64,000 nucleotides of DNA from Pratylenchus scribneri (taxonomy: Eukaryota; Nematoda; Chromadorea; Rhabditida; Pratylenchidae). Made by a program: the position numbers and the translations under genes. Each line of letters opens with the position of its first letter. Position 1 is the first letter of the stretch. Positions 50,101 to 64,000 of the stretch are shown in pieces. Below the pieces are notes generated by a model. The model ran no database searches and was not told the origin of the DNA. It worked only from the letters and a program-made list of their open reading frames with translations. The stretch covers positions 186,001-250,000 of the forward strand of contig JAQSEB010000130.1 in assembly GCA_030063045.1 (NCBI GenBank). The letters are read 5' to 3'.

Positions 50101-53100
50101 ATATAGGCTTATATTTTTTAATGGAGAATATGATTCTATTAAAAGAATTTTAAAAAATTCAAATTCTGAACTAAAACCTGTCATATATACCCTAGGCATA
50201 ATTGTATTTGGAGCCATTTTTTAGAAATTCATAAAAAATCAATATTTGGGTATTTTAATAAAATAAAAAATATAGGCTTATATTTTTTAATGGAGAATAT
50301 GATTCTATTAAAAGAATTTTAAAAAATTCAAATTCTGAACTAAAACCTGTCATATATACCCTAGGCATAATTGTATTTGGAGCCATTTTTTAGAAATTCA
50401 TAAAAAATCAATATTTGGGTATTTTAATAAAATAAAAAATATAGGCTTATATTTTTTAATGGAGAATATGATTCTATTAAAAGAATTTTAAAAAATTCAA
50501 ATTCTGAACTAAAACCTGTCATATATACCCTAGGCATAATTGTATTTGGAGCCATTTTTTAGAAATTCATAAAAAATCAATATTTGGGTATTTTAATAAA
50601 ATAAAAAATATAGGCTTATATTTTTTAATGGAGAATATGATTCTATTAAAAGAATTTTAAAAAATTCAAATTCTGAACTAAAACCTGTCATATATACCCT
50701 AGGCATAATTGTATTTGGAGCCATTTTTTAGAAATTCATAAAAAATCAATATTTGGGTATTTTAATAAAATAAAAAATATAGGCTTATATTTTTTAATGG
50801 AGAATATGATTCTATTAAAAGAATTTCAAAAAATTCAAATTCTGAACTAAAACCTGTCATATATACCCTAGGCATAATTGTATTTGGAGCCATTTTTTAG
50901 AAATTCATAAAAAATCAATATTTGGGTATTTTAATAAAATAAAAAATATAGGCTTATATTTTTTAATGGAGAATATGATTCTATTAAAAGAATTTTAAAA
51001 AATTCAAATTCTGAACTAAAACCTGTCATATATACCCTAGGCATAATTGTATTTGGAGCCATTTTTTAGAAATTCATAAAAAATCAATATTTGGGTATTT
51101 TAATAAAATAAAAAATATAGGCTTATATTTTTTAATGGAGAATATGATTCTATTAAAAGAATTTTAAAAAATTCAAATTCTGAACTAAAACCTGTCATAT
51201 ATACCCTAGGCATAATTGTATTTGGAGCCATTTTTTAGAAATTCATAAAAAATCAATATTTGGGTATTTTAATAAAATAAAAAATATAGGCTTATATTTT
51301 TTAATGGAGAATATGATTCTATTAAAAGAATTTTAAAAAATTCAAATTCTGAACTAAAACCTGTCATATATACCCTAGGCATAATTGTATTTGGAGCCAT
51401 TTTTTAGAAATTCATAAAAAATCAATATTTGGGTATTTTAATAAAATAAAAAATATAGGCTTATATTTTTTAATGGAGAATATGATTCTATTAAAAGAAT
51501 TTTAAAAAATTCAAATTCTGAACTAAAACCTGTCATATATACCCTAGGCATAATTGTATTTGGAGCCATTTTTTAGAAATTCATAAAAAATCAATATTTG
51601 GGTATTTTAATAAAATAAAAAATATAGGCTTATATTTTTTAATGGAGAATATGATTCTATTAAAAGAATTTTAAAAAATTCAAATTCTGAACTAAAACCT
51701 GTCATATATACCCTAGGCATAATTGTATTTGGAGCCATTTTTTAGAAATTCATAAAAAATCAATATTTGGGTATTTTAATAAAATAAAAAATATAGGCTT
51801 ATATTTTTTAATGGAGAATATGATTCTATTAAAAGAATTTTAAAAAATTCAAATTCTGAACTAAAACCTGTCATATATACCCTAGGCATAATTGTATTTG
51901 GAGCCATTTTTTAGAAATTCATAAAAAATCAATATTTGGGTATTTTAATAAAATAAAAAATATAGGCTTATATTTTTTAATGGAGAATATGATTCTATTA
52001 AAAGAATTTTAAAAAATTCAAATTCTGAACTAAAACCTGTCATATATACCCTAGGCATAATTGTATTTGGAGCCATTTTTTAGAAATTCATAAAAAATCA
52101 ATATTTGGGTATTTTAATAAAATAAAAAATATAGGCTTATATTTTTTAATGGAGAATATGATTCTATTAAAAGAATTTTAAAAAATTCAAATTCTGAACT
52201 AAAACCTGTCATATATACCCTAGGCATAATTGTATTTGGAGCCATTTTTTAGAAATTCATAAAAAATCAATATTTGGGTATTTTAATAAAATAAAAAATA
52301 TAGGCTTATATTTTTTAATGGAGAATATGATTCTATTAAAAGAATTTTAAAAAATTCAAATTCTGAACTAAAACCTGTCATATATACCCTAGGCATAATT
52401 GTATTTGGAGCCATTTTTTAGAAATTCATAAAAAATCAATATTTGGGTATTTTAATAAAATAAAAAATATAGGCTTATATTTTTTAATGGAGAATATGAT
52501 TCTATTAAAAGAATTTTAAAAAATTCAAATTCTGAACTAAAACCTGTCATATATACCCTAGGCATAATTGTATTTGGAGCCATTTTTTAGAAATTCATAA
52601 AAAATCAATATTTGGGTATTTTAATAAAATAAAAAATATAGGCTTATATTTTTTAATGGAGAATATGATTCTATTAAAAGAATTTTAAAAAATTCAAATT
52701 CTGAACTAAAACCTGTCATATATACCCTAGGCATAATTGTATTTGGAGCCATTTTTTAGAAATTCATAAAAAATCAATATTTGGGTATTTTAATAAAATA
52801 AAAAATATAGGCTTATATTTTTTAATGGAGAATATGATTCTATTAAAAGAATTTTAAAAAATTCAAATTCTGAACTAAAACCTGTCATATATACCCTAGG
52901 CATAATTGTATTTGGAGCCATTTTTTAGAAATTCATAAAAAATCAATATTTGGGTATTTTAATAAAATAAAAAATATAGGCTTATATTTTTTAATGGAGA
53001 ATATGATTCTATTAAAAGAATTTCAAAAAATTCAAATTCTGAACTAAAACCTGTCATATATACCCTAGGCATAATTGTATTTGGAGCCATTTTTTAGAAA

Positions 53101-56100
53101 TTCATAAAAAATCAATATTTGGGTATTTTAATAAAATAAAAAATATAGGCTTATATTTTTTAATGGAGAATATGATTCTATTAAAAGAATTTCAAAAAAT
53201 TCAAATTCTGAACTAAAACCTGTCATATATACCCTAGGCATAATTGTATTTGGAGCCATTTTTTAGAAATTCATAAAAAATCAATATTTGGGTATTTTAA
53301 TAAAATAAAAAATATAGGCTTATATTTTTTAATGGAGAATATGATTCTATTAAAAGAATTTTAAAAAATTCAAATTCTGAACTAAAACCTGTCATATATA
53401 CCCTAGGCATAATTGTATTTGGAGCCATTTTTTAGAAATTCATAAAAAATCAATATTTGGGTATTTTAATAAAATAAAAAATATAGGCTTATATTTTTTA
53501 ATGGAGAATATGATTCTATTAAAAGAATTTTAAAAAATTCAAATTCTGAACTAAAACCTGTCATATATACCCTAGGCATAATTGTATTTGGAGCCATTTT
53601 TTAGAAATTCATAAAAAATCAATATTTGGGTATTTTAATAAAATAAAAAATATAGGCTTATATTTTTTAATGGAGAATATGATTCTATTTAAAGAATTTC
53701 AAAAAATTCAAATTCTGAACTAAAACCTGTCATATATACCCTAGGCATAATTGTATTTGGAGCCATTTTTTAGAAATTCATAAAAAATCAATATTTGGGT
53801 ATTTTAATAAAATAAAAAATATAGGCTTATATTTTTTAATGGAGAATATGATTCTATTAAAAGAATTTTAAAAAATTCAAATTCTGAACTAAAACCTGTC
53901 ATATATACCCTAGGCATAATTGTATTTGGAGCCATTTTTTAGAAATTCATAAAAAATCAATATTTGGGTATTTTAATAAAATAAAAAATATAGGCTTATA
54001 TTTTTTAATGGAGAATATGATTCTATTAAAAGAATTTTAAAAAATTCAAATTCTGAACTAAAACCTGTCATATATACCCTAGGCATAATTGTATTTGGAG
54101 CCATTTTTTAGAAATTCATAAAAAATCAATATTTGGGTATTTTAATAAAATAAAAAATATAGGCTTATATTTTTTAATGGAGAATATGATTCTATTAAAA
54201 GAATTTTAAAAAATTCAAATTCTGAACTAAAACCTGTCATATATACCCTAGGCATAATTGTATTTGGAGCCATTTTTTAGAAATTCATAAAAAATCAATA
54301 TTTGGGTATTTTAATAAAATAAAAAATATAGGCTTATATTTTTTAATGGAGAATATGATTCTATTAAAAGAATTTCAAAAAATTCAAATCCTGAACTAAA
54401 ACCTGTCATATATACCCTAGGCATAATTGTATTTGGAGCCATTTTTTAGAAATTCATAAAAAATCAATATTTGGGTATTTTAATAAAATAAAAAATATAG
54501 GCTTATATTTTTTAATGGAGAATATGATTCTATTTAAAGAATTTCAAAAAATTCAAATTCTGAACTAAAACCTGTCATATATACCCTAGGCATAATTGTA
54601 TTTGGAGCCATTTTTTAGAAATTCATAAAAAATCAATATTTGGGTATTTTAATAAAATAAAAAATATAGGCTTATATTTTTTAATGGAGAATATGATTCT
54701 ATTAAAAGAATTTTAAAAAATTCAAATTCTGAACTAAAACCTGTCATATATACCCTAGGCATAATTGTATTTGGAGCCATTTTTTAGAAATTCATAAAAA
54801 ATCAATATTTGGGTATTTTAATAAAATAAAAAATATAGGCTTATATTTTTTAATGGAGAATATGATTCTATTTAAAGAATTTCAAAAAATTCAAATTCTG
54901 AACTAAAACCTGTCATATATACCCTAGGCATAATTGTATTTGGAGCCATTTTTTAGAAATTCATAAAAAATCAATATTTGGGTATTTTAATAAAATAAAA
55001 AATATAGGCTTATATTTTTTAATGGAGAATATGATTCTATTTAAAGAATTTTAAAAAATTCAAATTCTGAACTAAAACCTGTCATATATACCCTAGGCAT
55101 AATTGTATTTGGAGCCATTTTTTAGAAATTCATAAAAAATCAATATTTGGGTATTTTAATAAAATAAAAAATATAGGCTTATATTTTTTAATGGAGAATA
55201 TGATTCTATTAAAAGAATTTTAAAAAATTCAAATTCTGAACTAAAACCTGTCATATATACCCTAGGCATAATTGTATTTGGAGCCATTTTTTAGAAATTC
55301 ATAAAAAATCAATATTTGGGTATTTTAATAAAATAAAAAATATAGGCTTATATTTTTTAATGGAGAATATGATTCTATTAAAAGAATTTTAAAAAATTCA
55401 AATTCTGAACTAAAACCTGTCATATATACCCTAGGCATAATTGTATTTGGAGCCATTTTTTAGAAATTCATAAAAAATCAATATTTGGGTATTTTAATAA
55501 AATAAAAAATATAGGCTTATATTTTTTAATGGAGAATATGATTCTATTAAAAGAATTTTAAAAAATTCAAATTCTGAACTAAAACCTGTCATATATACCC
55601 TAGGCATAATTGTATTTGGAGCCATTTTTTAGAAATTCATAAAAAATCAATATTTGGGTATTTTAATAAAATAAAAAATATAGGCTTATATTTTTTAATG
55701 GAGAATATGATTCTATTAAAAGAATTTTAAAAAATTCAAATTCTGAACTAAAACCTGTCATATATACCCTAGGCATAATTGTATTTGGAGCCATTTTTTA
55801 GAAATTCATAAAAAATCAATATTTGGGTATTTTAATAAAATAAAAAATATAGGCTTATATTTTTTAATGGAGAATATGATTCTATTTAAAGAATTTCAAA
55901 AAATTCAAATTCTGAACTAAAACCTGTCATATATACCCTAGGCATAATTGTATTTGAAGCCATTTTTTAGAAATTCATAAAAAATCAATATTTGGGTATT
56001 TTAATAAAATAAAAAATATAGGCTTATATTTTTTAATGGAGAATATGATTCTATTAAAAGAATTTTAAAAAATTCAAATTCTGAACTAAAACCTGTCATA

Positions 56101-57049
56101 TATACCCTAGGCATAATTGTATTTGGAGCCATTTTTTAGAAATTCATAAAAAATCAATATTTGGGTATTTTAATAAAATAAAAAATATAGGCTTATATTT
56201 TTTAATGGAGAATATGATTCTATTAAAAGAATTTTAAAAAATTCAAATTCTGAACTAAAACCTGTCATATATACCCTAGGCATAATTGTATTTGGAGCCA
56301 TTTTTTAGAAATTCATAAAAAATCAATATTTGGGTATTTTAATAAAATAAAAAATATAGGCTTATATTTTTTAATGGAGAATATGATTCTATTAAAAGAA
56401 TTTTAAAAAATTCAAATTCTGAACTAAAACCTGTCATATATACCCTAGGCATAATTGTATTTGGAGCCATTTTTTAGAAATTCATAAAAAATCAATATTT
56501 GGGTATTTTAATAAAATAAAAAATATAGGCTTATATTTTTTAATGGAGAATATGATTCTATTTAAAGAATTTTAAAAAATTCAAATTCTGAACTAAAACC
56601 TGTCATATATACCCTAGGCATAATTGTATTTGGAGCCATTTTTTAGAAATTCATAAAAAATCAATATTTGGGTATTTTAATAAAATAAAAAATATAGGCT
56701 TATATTTTTTAATGGAGAATATGATTCTATTAAAAGAATTTTAAAAAATTCAAATTCTGAACTAAAACCTGTCATATATACCCTAGGCATAATTGTATTT
56801 GGAGCCATTTTTTAGAAATTCATAAAAAATCAATATTTGGGTATTTTAATAAAATAAAAAATATAGGCTTATATTTTTTAATGGAGAATATGATTCTATT
56901 AAAAGAATTTTAAAAAATTCAAATCCTGAACTAAAACCTGTCATATATACCCTAGGCATAATTGTATTTGGAGCCATTTTTTAGAAATTCATAAAAAATC
57001 AATATTTGGGTATTTTAATAAAATAAAAAATATAGGCTTATATTTTTTA

Positions 57050-59085
57050 ATGGAGAATATGATTCTTTTTAAAGAATTTCAAAAAATTCAAATCCTGAAC
57101 TAAAACCTGTCATATATACCCTAGGCATAATTGTATTTGGGGCCATTTTTTAGAAATTCATAAAAAATCAATATTGGGGTATTTTAAAAATCTAAAAAAA
57201 GATAGGCTTGTATTTTTTAATGGAGAATATGATTCTATTTAAAGAATTTCAAAAAATTCAAATCCTGAACTAAAACCTGTCATATATACCCTAGGCATAA
57301 TTGTATTTGGGGCTATCTTTTAGAAAATCATAAAAAATCAATATTGGGGTATTTTAATAAAATAAAAAATATAGGACTGTATTTTTTAATGGAGAATATG
57401 ATTCTATTAAAAGAATTTCAAAAAATTCAAATCCTGAACTAAAACCTGTCATATATACCCTAGGCATAATTGTATTTGGAGCCATTTTTTAGAAATTCAT
57501 AAAAAATCAATATTTGGGTATTTTAATAAAATAAAAAATATAGGTTTATATATTTTAATGGAGAATATGATTCTATTAAAAGAATTTTAAAAAATTCAAA
57601 TTCTGAACTAAAACCTGTCATATATACCCTAGGCATAATTGTATTTGGAGCCATTTTTTAGAAATTCATAAAAAATCAATATTTGGGTATTTTAATAAAA
57701 TAAAAAATATAGGCTTATATTTTTTAATGGAGAATATGATTCTATTAAAAGAATTTTAAAAAATTCAAATTCTGAACTAAAACCTGTCATATATACCCTA
57801 GGCATAATTGTATTTGGAGCCATTTTTTAGAAATTCATAAAAAATCAATATTTGGGTATTTTAATAAAATAAAAAATATAGGCTTATATTTTTTAATGGA
57901 GAATATGATTCTATTAAAAGAATTTTAAAAAATTCAAATCCTGAACTAAAACCTGTCATATATACCCTAGGCATAATTGTATTTGGAGCCATTTTTTAGA
58001 AATTCATAAAAAATCAATATTTGGGTATTTTAATAAAATAAAAAATATAGGCTTATATTTTTTAATGGAGAATATGATTCTTTTTAAAGAATTTCAAAAA
58101 ATTCAAATCCTGAACTAAAACCTGTCATATATACCCTAGGCATAATTGTATTTGGGGCCATTTTTTAGAAATTCATAAAAAATCAATATTGGGGTATTTT
58201 AAAAATCTAAAAAAAGATAGGCTTGTATTTTTTAATGGAGAATATGATTCTATTTAAAGAATTTCAAAAAATTCAAATCCTGAACTAAAACCTGTCATAT
58301 ATACCCTAGGCATAATTGTATTTGGGGCTATCTTTTAGAAAATCATAAAAAATCAATATTGGGGTATTTTAATAAAATAAAAAATATAGGACTGTATTTT
58401 TTAATGGAGAATATGATTATATTAAAAGAATTTCAAAAAATTCAAATCCTGAACTAAAACCTGTCATATATACCCTAGGCATAATTGTATTTGGAGCCAT
58501 TTTTTAGAAATTCATAAAAAATCAATATTTGGGTATTTTAATAAAATAAAAAATATAGGTTTATATATTTTAATGGAGAATATGATTCTATTAAAAGAAT
58601 TTTAAAAAATTCAAATTCTGAACTAAAACCTGTCATATATACCCTAGGCATAATTGTATTTGGAGCCATTTTTTAGAAATTCATAAAAAATCAATATTTG
58701 GGTATTTTAATAAAATAAAAAATATAGGCTTATATTTTTTAATGGAGAATATGATTCTATTTAAAGAATTTTAAAAAATTCAAATTCTGAACTAAAACCT
58801 GTCATATATACCCTAGGCATAATTGTATTTGGAGCCATTTTTTAGAAATTCATAAAAAATCAATATTTGGGTATTTTAATAAAATAAAAAATATAGGCTT
58901 ATATTTTTTAATGGAGAATATGATTCTATTAAAAGAATTTTAAAAAATTCAAATTCTGAACTAAAACCTGTCATATATACCCTAGGCATAATTGTATTTG
59001 GAGCCATTTTTTAGAAATTCATAAAAAATCAATATTGGGGTATTTTAATAAAATAAAAAATATAGGCTTATATTTTTTAATGGAG
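57050..59085. repeat. Two-copy higher-order repeat of 6 monomers (about 1.02 kb)
   Basis: The variants GATTCTTTTTAAAG (57061 and 58078), TTTTAGAAAATCATAAAA (about 57319 and 58335), and ATAGGTTTATATATTTTAATG (about 57541 and 58556) recur about 1016 bp apart, which is six monomers. Later monomers in the two copies differ at single sites. Confidence 0.8.
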
Positions 59086-62000
59086 AATATGATTCTATTA
59101 AAAGAATTTCAAAAAATTCAAATCCTGAACTAAAACCTGTCATATATACCCTAGGCATAATTGTATTTGGGGCTATCTTTTAGAAATTCATAAAAAATCA
59201 ATATTGGGGATTTTAAAAATCTAAAAAAAGATAGGCTTGTATTTTTAATGGAGAATATGATTCTATTTAAAGAATTTCAAAAAATTCAAATCCTGAACTA
59301 AAACCTGTCATATATACCCTAGGCATAATTGTATTTGGGGCTATCTTTTAGAAATTCATAAAAAATAAATATTGGGGTATTTTAATAAAATAAAAAATAT
59401 AGGCTTATATTTTTTAATGGAGAATATGATTCTATTAAAAGAATTTCAAAAAATTCAAATCCTGAACTAAAACCTGTCATATATACCCTAGGCATAATTG
59501 TATTTGGGGCCATTTTTTAGAAATTCATAAAAAATCAATATTGGGGTATTTTAAAAATCTAAAAAAAGATAGGCTTGTATTTTTTAATGGAGAATATGAT
59601 TCTATTTAAAGAATTTCAAAAAATTCAAATCCTGAACTAAAACCTGTCATATATACCCTAGGCATAATTGTATTTGGAGCCATTTTTTAGAAATTCATAA
59701 AAAATCAATATTTAAGGTATTTTAAAAATCTAAAAAAAGATAGGCTTGTATTTTTTAATGGAGAATATGATTCTATTAAAAGAATTTCAAAAAATTCAAA
59801 TCCTGAACTAAAACCTGTCATATATACCCTAGGCATAATTGTATTTGGAGCCATTTTTTAGAAATTCATAAAAAATCAATATTTAAGGTATTTTAAAAAT
59901 CTAAAAAAAGATAGGCTTGTATTTTTTAATGGAGAATATGATTCTATTAAAAGAATTTCAAAAAATTCAAATCCTGAACTAAAACCTGTCATATATACCC
60001 TAGGCATAATTGTATTTGGGGCCATTTTTTAGAAATTCATAAAAAATCAATATTTAAGGTATTTTAATAAAATAAAAAATATAGGCTTATATTTTTTAAT
60101 GGAGAATATGATTCTATTTAAAGAATTTCAAAAAATTCAAATCCTGAACTAAAACCTGTCATATATACCCTAGGCATAATTGTATTTGGAGCCATTTTTT
60201 AGAAATTCATAAAAAATCAATATTTAAGGTATTTTAAAAATCTAAAAAAAGATAGGCTTATATTTTTTAATGGAGAATATGATTCTATTAAAAGAATTTT
60301 AAAAAATTCAAATTCTGAACTAAAACCTGTCATATATACCCTAGGCATAATTGTATTTGGAGCCATTTTTTAGAAATTCATAAAAAATCAATATTTGGGT
60401 ATTTTAAAAATCTAAAAAAAGATAGGCTTATATTTTTTAATGGAGAATATGATTCTATTAAAAGAATTTTAAAAAATTCAAATTCTGAACTAAAACCTGT
60501 CATATATACCCTAGGCATAATTGTATTTGGAGCCATTTTTTAGAAATTCATAAAAAATCAATATTTGGGTATTTTAATAAAATAAAAAATATAGGCTTAT
60601 ATTTTTTAATGGAGAATATGATTCTATTAAAAGAATTTTAAAAAATTCAAATTCTGAACTAAAACCTGTCATATATACCCTAGGCATAATTGTATTTGGA
60701 GCCATTTTTTAGAAATTCATAAAAAATCAATATTTAAGGTATTTTAAAAATCTAAAAAAAGATAGGCTTGTATTTTTTAATGGAGAATATGATTCTATTA
60801 AAAGAATTTCAAAAAATTCAAATCCTGAACTAAAACCTGTCATATATACCCTAGGCATAATTGTATTTGGAGCCATTTTTTAGAAATTCATAAAAAATCA
60901 ATATTTAAGGTATTTTAAAAATCTAAAAAAAGATAGGCTTGTATTTTTTAATGGAGAATATGATTCTATTAAAAGAATTTCAAAAAATTCAAATCCTGAA
61001 CTAAAACCTGTCATATATACCCTAGGCATAATTGTATTTGGAGCCATTTTTTAGAAATTCATAAAAAATCAATATTTAAGGTATTTTAAAAATCTAAAAA
61101 AAGATAGGCTTATATTTTTTAATGGAGAATATGATTCTATTAAAAGAATTTTAAAAAATTCAAATTCTGAACTAAAACTTGTCATATATACCCTAGGCAT
61201 AATTGTATTTGGAGCCATTTTTTAGAAATTCATAAAAAATCAATATTTGGGTATTTTAATAAAATAAAAAATATAGGCTTATATTTTTTAATGGAGAATA
61301 TGATTCTATTTAAAGAATTTCAAAAAATTCAAATTCTGAACTAAAACCTGTCATATATACCCTAGGCATAATTGTATTTGAAGCCATTTTTTAGAAATTC
61401 ATAAAAAATCAATATTTGGGTATTTTAATAAAATAAAAAATATAGGCTTATATTTTTTAATGGAGAATATGATTCTATTAAAAGAATTTTAAAAAATTCA
61501 AATTCTGAACTAAAACCTGTCATATATACCCTAGGCATAATTGTATTTGGAGCCATTTTTTAGAAATTCATAAAAAATCAATATTTAAGGTATTTTAAAA
61601 ATCTAAAAAAAGATAGGCTTGTATTTTTTAATGGAGAATATGATTCTATTAAAAGAATTTTAAAAAATTCAAATTCTGAACTAAAACCTGTCATATATAC
61701 CCTAGGCATAATTGTATTTGGAGCCATTTTTTAGAAATTCATAAAAAATCAATATTTAAGGTATTTTAAAAATCTAAAAAAAGATAGGCTTGTATTTTTT
61801 AATGGAGAATATGATTCTATTAAAAGAATTTCAAAAAATTCAAATCCTGAACTAAAACCTGTCATATATACCCTAGGCATAATTGTATTTGGAGCCATTT
61901 TTTAGAAATTCATAAAAAATCAATATTTAAGGTATTTTAAAAATCTAAAAAAAGATAGGCTTGTATTTTTTAATGGAGAATATGATTCTATTAAAAGAAT

Positions 62001-64000
62001 TTCAAAAAATTCAAATCCTGAACTAAAACCTGTCATATATACCCTAGGCATAATTGTATTTGGAGCCATTTTTTAGAAATTCATAAAAAATCAATATTTA
62101 AGGTATTTTAAAAATCTAAAAAAAGATAGGCTTATATTTTTTAATGGAGAATATGATTCTATTAAAAGAATTTTAAAAAATTCAAATTCTGAACTAAAAC
62201 CTGTCATATATACCCTAGGCATAATTGTATTTGGAGCCATTTTTTAGAAATTCATAAAAAATCAATATTTGGGTATTTTAATAAAATAAAAAATATAGGC
62301 TTATATTTTTTAATGGAGAATATGATTCTATTTAAAGAATTTCAAAAAATTCAAATTCTGAACTAAAACCTGTCATATATACCCTAGGCATAATTGTATT
62401 TGGAGCCATTTTTTAGAAATTCATAAAAAATCAATATTTGGGTATTTTAATAAAATAAAAAATATAGGCTTATATTTTTTAATGGAGAATATGATTCTAT
62501 TAAAAGAATTTCAAAAAATTCAAATCCTGAACTAAAACCTGTCATATATACCCTAGGCATAATTGTATTTGGAGCCATTTTTTAGAAATTCATAAAAAAT
62601 CAATATTTAAGGTATTTTAAAAATCTAAAAAAAGATAGGCTTATATTTTTTAATGGAGAATATGATTCTATTAAAAGAATTTTAAAAAATTCAAATTCTG
62701 AACTAAAACCTGTCATATATACCCTAGGCATAATTGTATTTGGAGCCATTTTTTAGAAATTCATAAAAAATCAATATTTGGGTATTTTAATAAAATAAAA
62801 AATATAGGCTTATATTTTTTAATGGAGAATATGATTCTATTTAAAGAATTTCAAAAAATTCAAATTCTGAACTAAAACCTGTCATATATACCCTAGGCAT
62901 AATTGTATTTGAAGCCATTTTTTAGAAATTCATAAAAAATCAATATTTGGGTATTTTAATAAAATAAAAAATATAGGCTTATATTTTTTAATGGAGAATA
63001 TGATTCTATTAAAAGAATTTTAAAAAATTCAAATTCTGAACTAAAACCTGTCATATATACCCTAGGCATAATTGTATTTGGAGCCATTTTTTAGAAATTC
63101 ATAAAAAATCAATATTTGGGTATTTTAATAAAATAAAAAATATAGGCTTATATTTTTTAATGGAGAATATGATTCTATTAAAAGAATTTTAAAAAATTCA
63201 AATTCTGAACTAAAACCTGTCATATATACCCTAGGCATAATTGTATTTGGAGCCATTTTTTAGAAATTCATAAAAAATCAATATTTGGGTATTTTAATAA
63301 AATAAAAAATATAGGCTTATATTTTTTAATGGAGAATATGATTCTATTAAAAGAATTTTAAAAAATTCAAATTCTGAACTAAAACCTGTCATATATACCC
63401 TAGGCATAATTGTATTTGGAGCCATTTTTTAGAAATTCATAAAAAATCAATATTTGGGTATTTTAATAAAATAAAAAATATAGGCTTATATTTTTTAATG
63501 GAGAATATGATTCTATTTAAAGAATTTTAAAAAATTCAAATTCTGAACTAAAACCTGTCATATATACCCTAGGCATAATTGTATTTGGAGCCATTTTTTA
63601 GAAATTCATAAAAAATCAATATTTGGGTATTTTAATAAAATAAAAAATATAGGCTTATATTTTTTAATGGAGAATATGATTCTATTAAAAGAATTTTAAA
63701 AAATTCAAATTCTGAACTAAAACCTGTCATATATACCCTAGGCATAATTGTATTTGGAGCCATTTTTTAGAAATTCATAAAAAATCAATATTTGGGTATT
63801 TTAATAAAATAAAAAATATAGGCTTATATTTTTTAATGGAGAATATGATTCTATTAAAAGAATTTTAAAAAATTCAAATCCTGAACTAAAACCTGTCATA
63901 TATACCCTAGGCATAATTGTATTTGGAGCCATTTTTTAGAAATTCATAAAAAATCAATATTTGGGTATTTTAATAAAATAAAAAATATAGGCTTATATTT

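Larger units (their letters stand above)
31514..64000. repeat. Satellite array, ~169-bp monomer, about 190 copies
   Basis: An uninterrupted head-to-tail array that starts abruptly at TAATGGAGAATATGATTC and runs off the right edge. The spacing of that motif is 168-170 bp (31514, 31684, 31853, 32022 and so on). Each monomer contains CTGAACTAAAACCTGTCAT and TATATACCCTAGGCATAAT, almost invariant, with an AvrII-type CCTAGG. The part after AAAATCAATATT is variable. One class has TATTTTAATAAAATAAAAAA and ATAGGCTTAT; another has TATTTTAAAAATCTAAAAAA and GATAGGCTTGT; a third has ATAGGACTGT. Further linked variants are GGAGCCATTTT, GGGGCCATTTT or GGGGCTATCTT, and ATTAAAAG or ATTTAAAG. One monomer at about 35550 lacks about 25 bp. 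No open frame over 60 codons lies inside, and no other element interrupts the array. Confidence 0.98.

Noticed and set aside
31514..64000. CRISPR-like array or gene family
   Set aside because: Head-to-tail monomers without unique spacers, in a eukaryote, with stops in all frames: plain satellite DNA.
31514..64000. CENP-B box in the satellite monomer
   Set aside because: No TTCG followed by CGGG arrangement is present in any monomer form I read.

Overview
The window is eukaryotic and reads best as a nematode, probably a plant-parasitic tylenchid or cyst-nematode relative. It is very AT-rich, genes are split into many short exons, and the smallest introns are only 43-49 nt. One intron uses a GC-AG donor, and many introns and intergenic gaps hold small foldback elements. 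The organism call is inference; there is no rRNA or mitochondrial marker in the window.

The first half (about 0.8-31.3 kb) is gene-bearing. I rebuilt spliced models by hand, checking reading frame and splice phase at every junction. On the minus strand: rab-11 (842-4052), the RNA polymerase II CTD phosphatase gene ssu72 (6054-8092) and an aldo-keto reductase (9757-11846). A plus-strand LGN/Pins-type TPR-GoLoco gene (12125-15540) starts 279 bp from the divergent reductase gene. After a low-complexity gap comes a minus-strand gene of unknown function with a possible OB-fold (17840-18936). Divergent from it lies a plus-strand HSPBP1/Fes1-type Hsp70 co-chaperone gene (20491-23587), then a small unknown gene (23785-24411).

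At 24570-31250 lies the most interesting locus. A nine-exon nematode gene of unknown function, with an internally repeated domain, runs in frame and in phase into a second, 5'-truncated copy of the HSPBP1 gene. The predicted product is a 736-residue chimera. The HSPBP1 copy is open throughout and carries two extra in-frame tandem duplications. Its first intron holds an intact non-autonomous hAT-like element with an 8-bp target-site duplication.

The mobile DNA has three recognisable groups. Two hAT-like non-autonomous elements (8191-9250 and 26573-27389) have perfect 8-bp target duplications and GC-rich repeat-filled ends. Several foldback elements have degenerate CCCTAA-rich cores, and three of them share the arm motif AAGTGAAGGGTCCCC. 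A short palindromic MITE family is present in at least five copies. tRNA-like (SINE-like) fragments also sit in introns.

The second half (31514-64000 and beyond) is one uninterrupted satellite array of about 190 monomers of about 169 bp. It shows subfamily domains and higher-order repeats of 12, 8 and 6 monomers. It begins only 264 bp after the stop codon of the chimeric gene, so the window captures a gene/satellite boundary.
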